DNA of 7,073 bases from Rhodospirillales bacterium. GTDB lineage: Bacteria; Pseudomonadota; Alphaproteobacteria; Rhodospirillales; JAOUPW01. Under the pieces are notes generated by a model, which was not told the DNA's origin, searched no databases, and worked only from the letters and a program-made list of their open reading frames with translations. This document shows, piece by piece, positions 6,235-7,073 of this stretch (its first letter is position 1; every line of letters begins with the position of its first letter). The stretch is taken from the NCBI GenBank assembly GCA_029879665.1, contig JAOUPW010000091.1, positions 1 to 7,073 of the forward strand. Direction: 5' to 3'. The translations under genes and the position numbers were made by a program.

Positions 6235-7073
6235 TCCGGCTTCCTTACCAGATTCACGAAGATGTCCTCAAGCGAGCTTTGTGTGGTGTGGAGGTCCTTG
6301 AACCTGATCCCCTGGTCATGAAGCTCGCTAAGCAGGGCGGTAATGCCCGTGCGCTCGGCCTGAGCGTCGTAGGTGTAGATCAGGCGGTCGCCGTCCCCGG
6401 TTATTTCCAGATTGTAGGATTTCAGGGTATCAGGGATTGTCGGAATTCGTTGCAGCAGTTCCAGCGTCAGTTGTTTTCTGCCCAGTTTGCGCATCAGCGC
6501 GTCTTTCTCCTCGACCACGATGATCTCGCCGTTGTTGATCACCGCGACCCGTTCGGCGATTTCCTCCGCCTCGTCGATGTAGTGGGTGGTGAGAATGATC
6601 GTTACCCCGGAATCCTGCATTTCGTGAACCAGCCGCCACATGTCCTTGCGCAGTTCCACGTCGACTCCGGCGGTCGGCTCGTCAAGAAAAAGAATTCGCG
6701 GTTCGTGGGACAGCGCCTTGGCGATCAGCAATCGGCGCTTCATGCCGCCGGAAAGCTCCATCACCTTGCTGTCCTTCTTGTCCCACAGGGAGAGGTCCCT
6801 GAGCACTTTTTCGATGTACGCCGGATTTGCTTTCCTGCCGAACAGTCCCCGGCTGAAAGTGACCGTGTTCCAGACGGATTCGAACGCGTCGGTGGTCAGT
6901 TCCTGGGGAACGAGTCCGATCATGGCGCGGGTGATGCGGTAATCGTTGATGATGTCATGGCCGTCCACGGCGACCGACCCTTCGCTGGGATTGACGATGC
7001 CGCAGATGATGCTGATCAGCGTCGTCTTGCCGGCGCCATTGGGGCCGAGCAGGGCGAGGATTTCGCCCCGGCG
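6231..7073 (-). CDS. ABC transporter ATP-binding protein, YadG-like (5' partial)
   Basis: This is the ATPase subunit that pairs with the permease encoded just downstream. The frame is open to the right edge, so the start is missing. The 280 visible residues compared with about 308 in E. coli YadG suggest that roughly 28 are lost. All nucleotide-binding motifs are present (numbering from the first visible residue): Walker [10 protein letters not shown] at 10-18, Q-loop Gln57 (LVPQE), signature LSGGMKRR at 107-114, Walker B ILFLDEP at 127-133 with Glu132, D-loop AGVD, and H-loop His164 (TTHY). The C-terminal 90 residues form the accessory region common to ABC-2 exporter ATPases, ending [14 protein letters not shown]. 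It should act as a cytoplasmic dimer on two permease copies. An intact, functional ATPase is likely; the substrate is unknown. Confidence 0.95.
   Translation of the reverse strand, partial: RRGEILALLGPNGAGKTTLISIICGIVNPSEGSVAVDGHDIINDYRITRAMIGLVPQELTTDAFESVWNTVTFSRGLFGRKANPAYIEKVLRDLSLWDKKDSKVMELSGGMKRRLLIAKALSHEPRILFLDEPTAGVDVELRKDMWRLVHEMQDSGVTIILTTHYIDEAEEIAERVAVINNGEIIVVEEKDALMRKLGRKQLTLELLQRIPTIPDTLKSYNLEITGDGDRLIYTYDAQAERTGITALLSELHDQGIRFKDLHTTQSSLEDIFVNLVRKPE

Overview
This 7.07 kb window looks like ordinary chromosome from an alphaproteobacterium, probably a member or relative of the Rhodospirillales. That placement is an inference. It rests on the CheY-like receiver protein whose receiver domain runs into a YIGPDRR tail, on the order secreted parvulin isomerase, then argJ, then a MutT-type Nudix gene, and on the alphaproteobacterial look of the ArgJ and Nudix sequences. 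I found no tRNA, rRNA, CRISPR array, insertion sequence, integrase or phage gene.

Left part (1-1776): the 3' part of a response-regulator-like gene runs rightward off the left edge and ends at 750. It converges, with a 6 bp gap, on a leftward gene for a 339-residue soluble protein that I cannot assign. An AT-rich gap of 258 bp (1777-2034) separates that gene from the next, divergently transcribed one. The gap holds two inverted repeats and a 9 bp direct repeat that are candidate regulatory sites.

Central part (2035-5472, rightward): a secreted parvulin-type peptidyl-prolyl isomerase; a 103 bp gap with two overlapping, mutually exclusive hairpins; argJ for arginine biosynthesis; a classical short-chain dehydrogenase/reductase 27 bp later; and a MutT-like Nudix hydrolase whose start overlaps the dehydrogenase stop by one base. 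argJ, the dehydrogenase and the Nudix gene look like one transcription unit. The isomerase may be joined to it by readthrough.

Right part (5473-7073, leftward): an ABC-2 export pair resembling E. coli YadG/YadH, with a 4 bp ATGA overlap between ATPase and permease. The ATPase gene runs off the right edge and lacks its first roughly 28 codons. The permease stop abuts the Nudix stop with no base between them, so the two units converge inside one TAGCTA palindrome.

No clearly new system is visible. The points most worth a second look are the unassigned 339-residue protein, the palindromes in front of the isomerase gene, the alternative hairpins in front of argJ, and the dehydrogenase placed between argJ and the Nudix gene.
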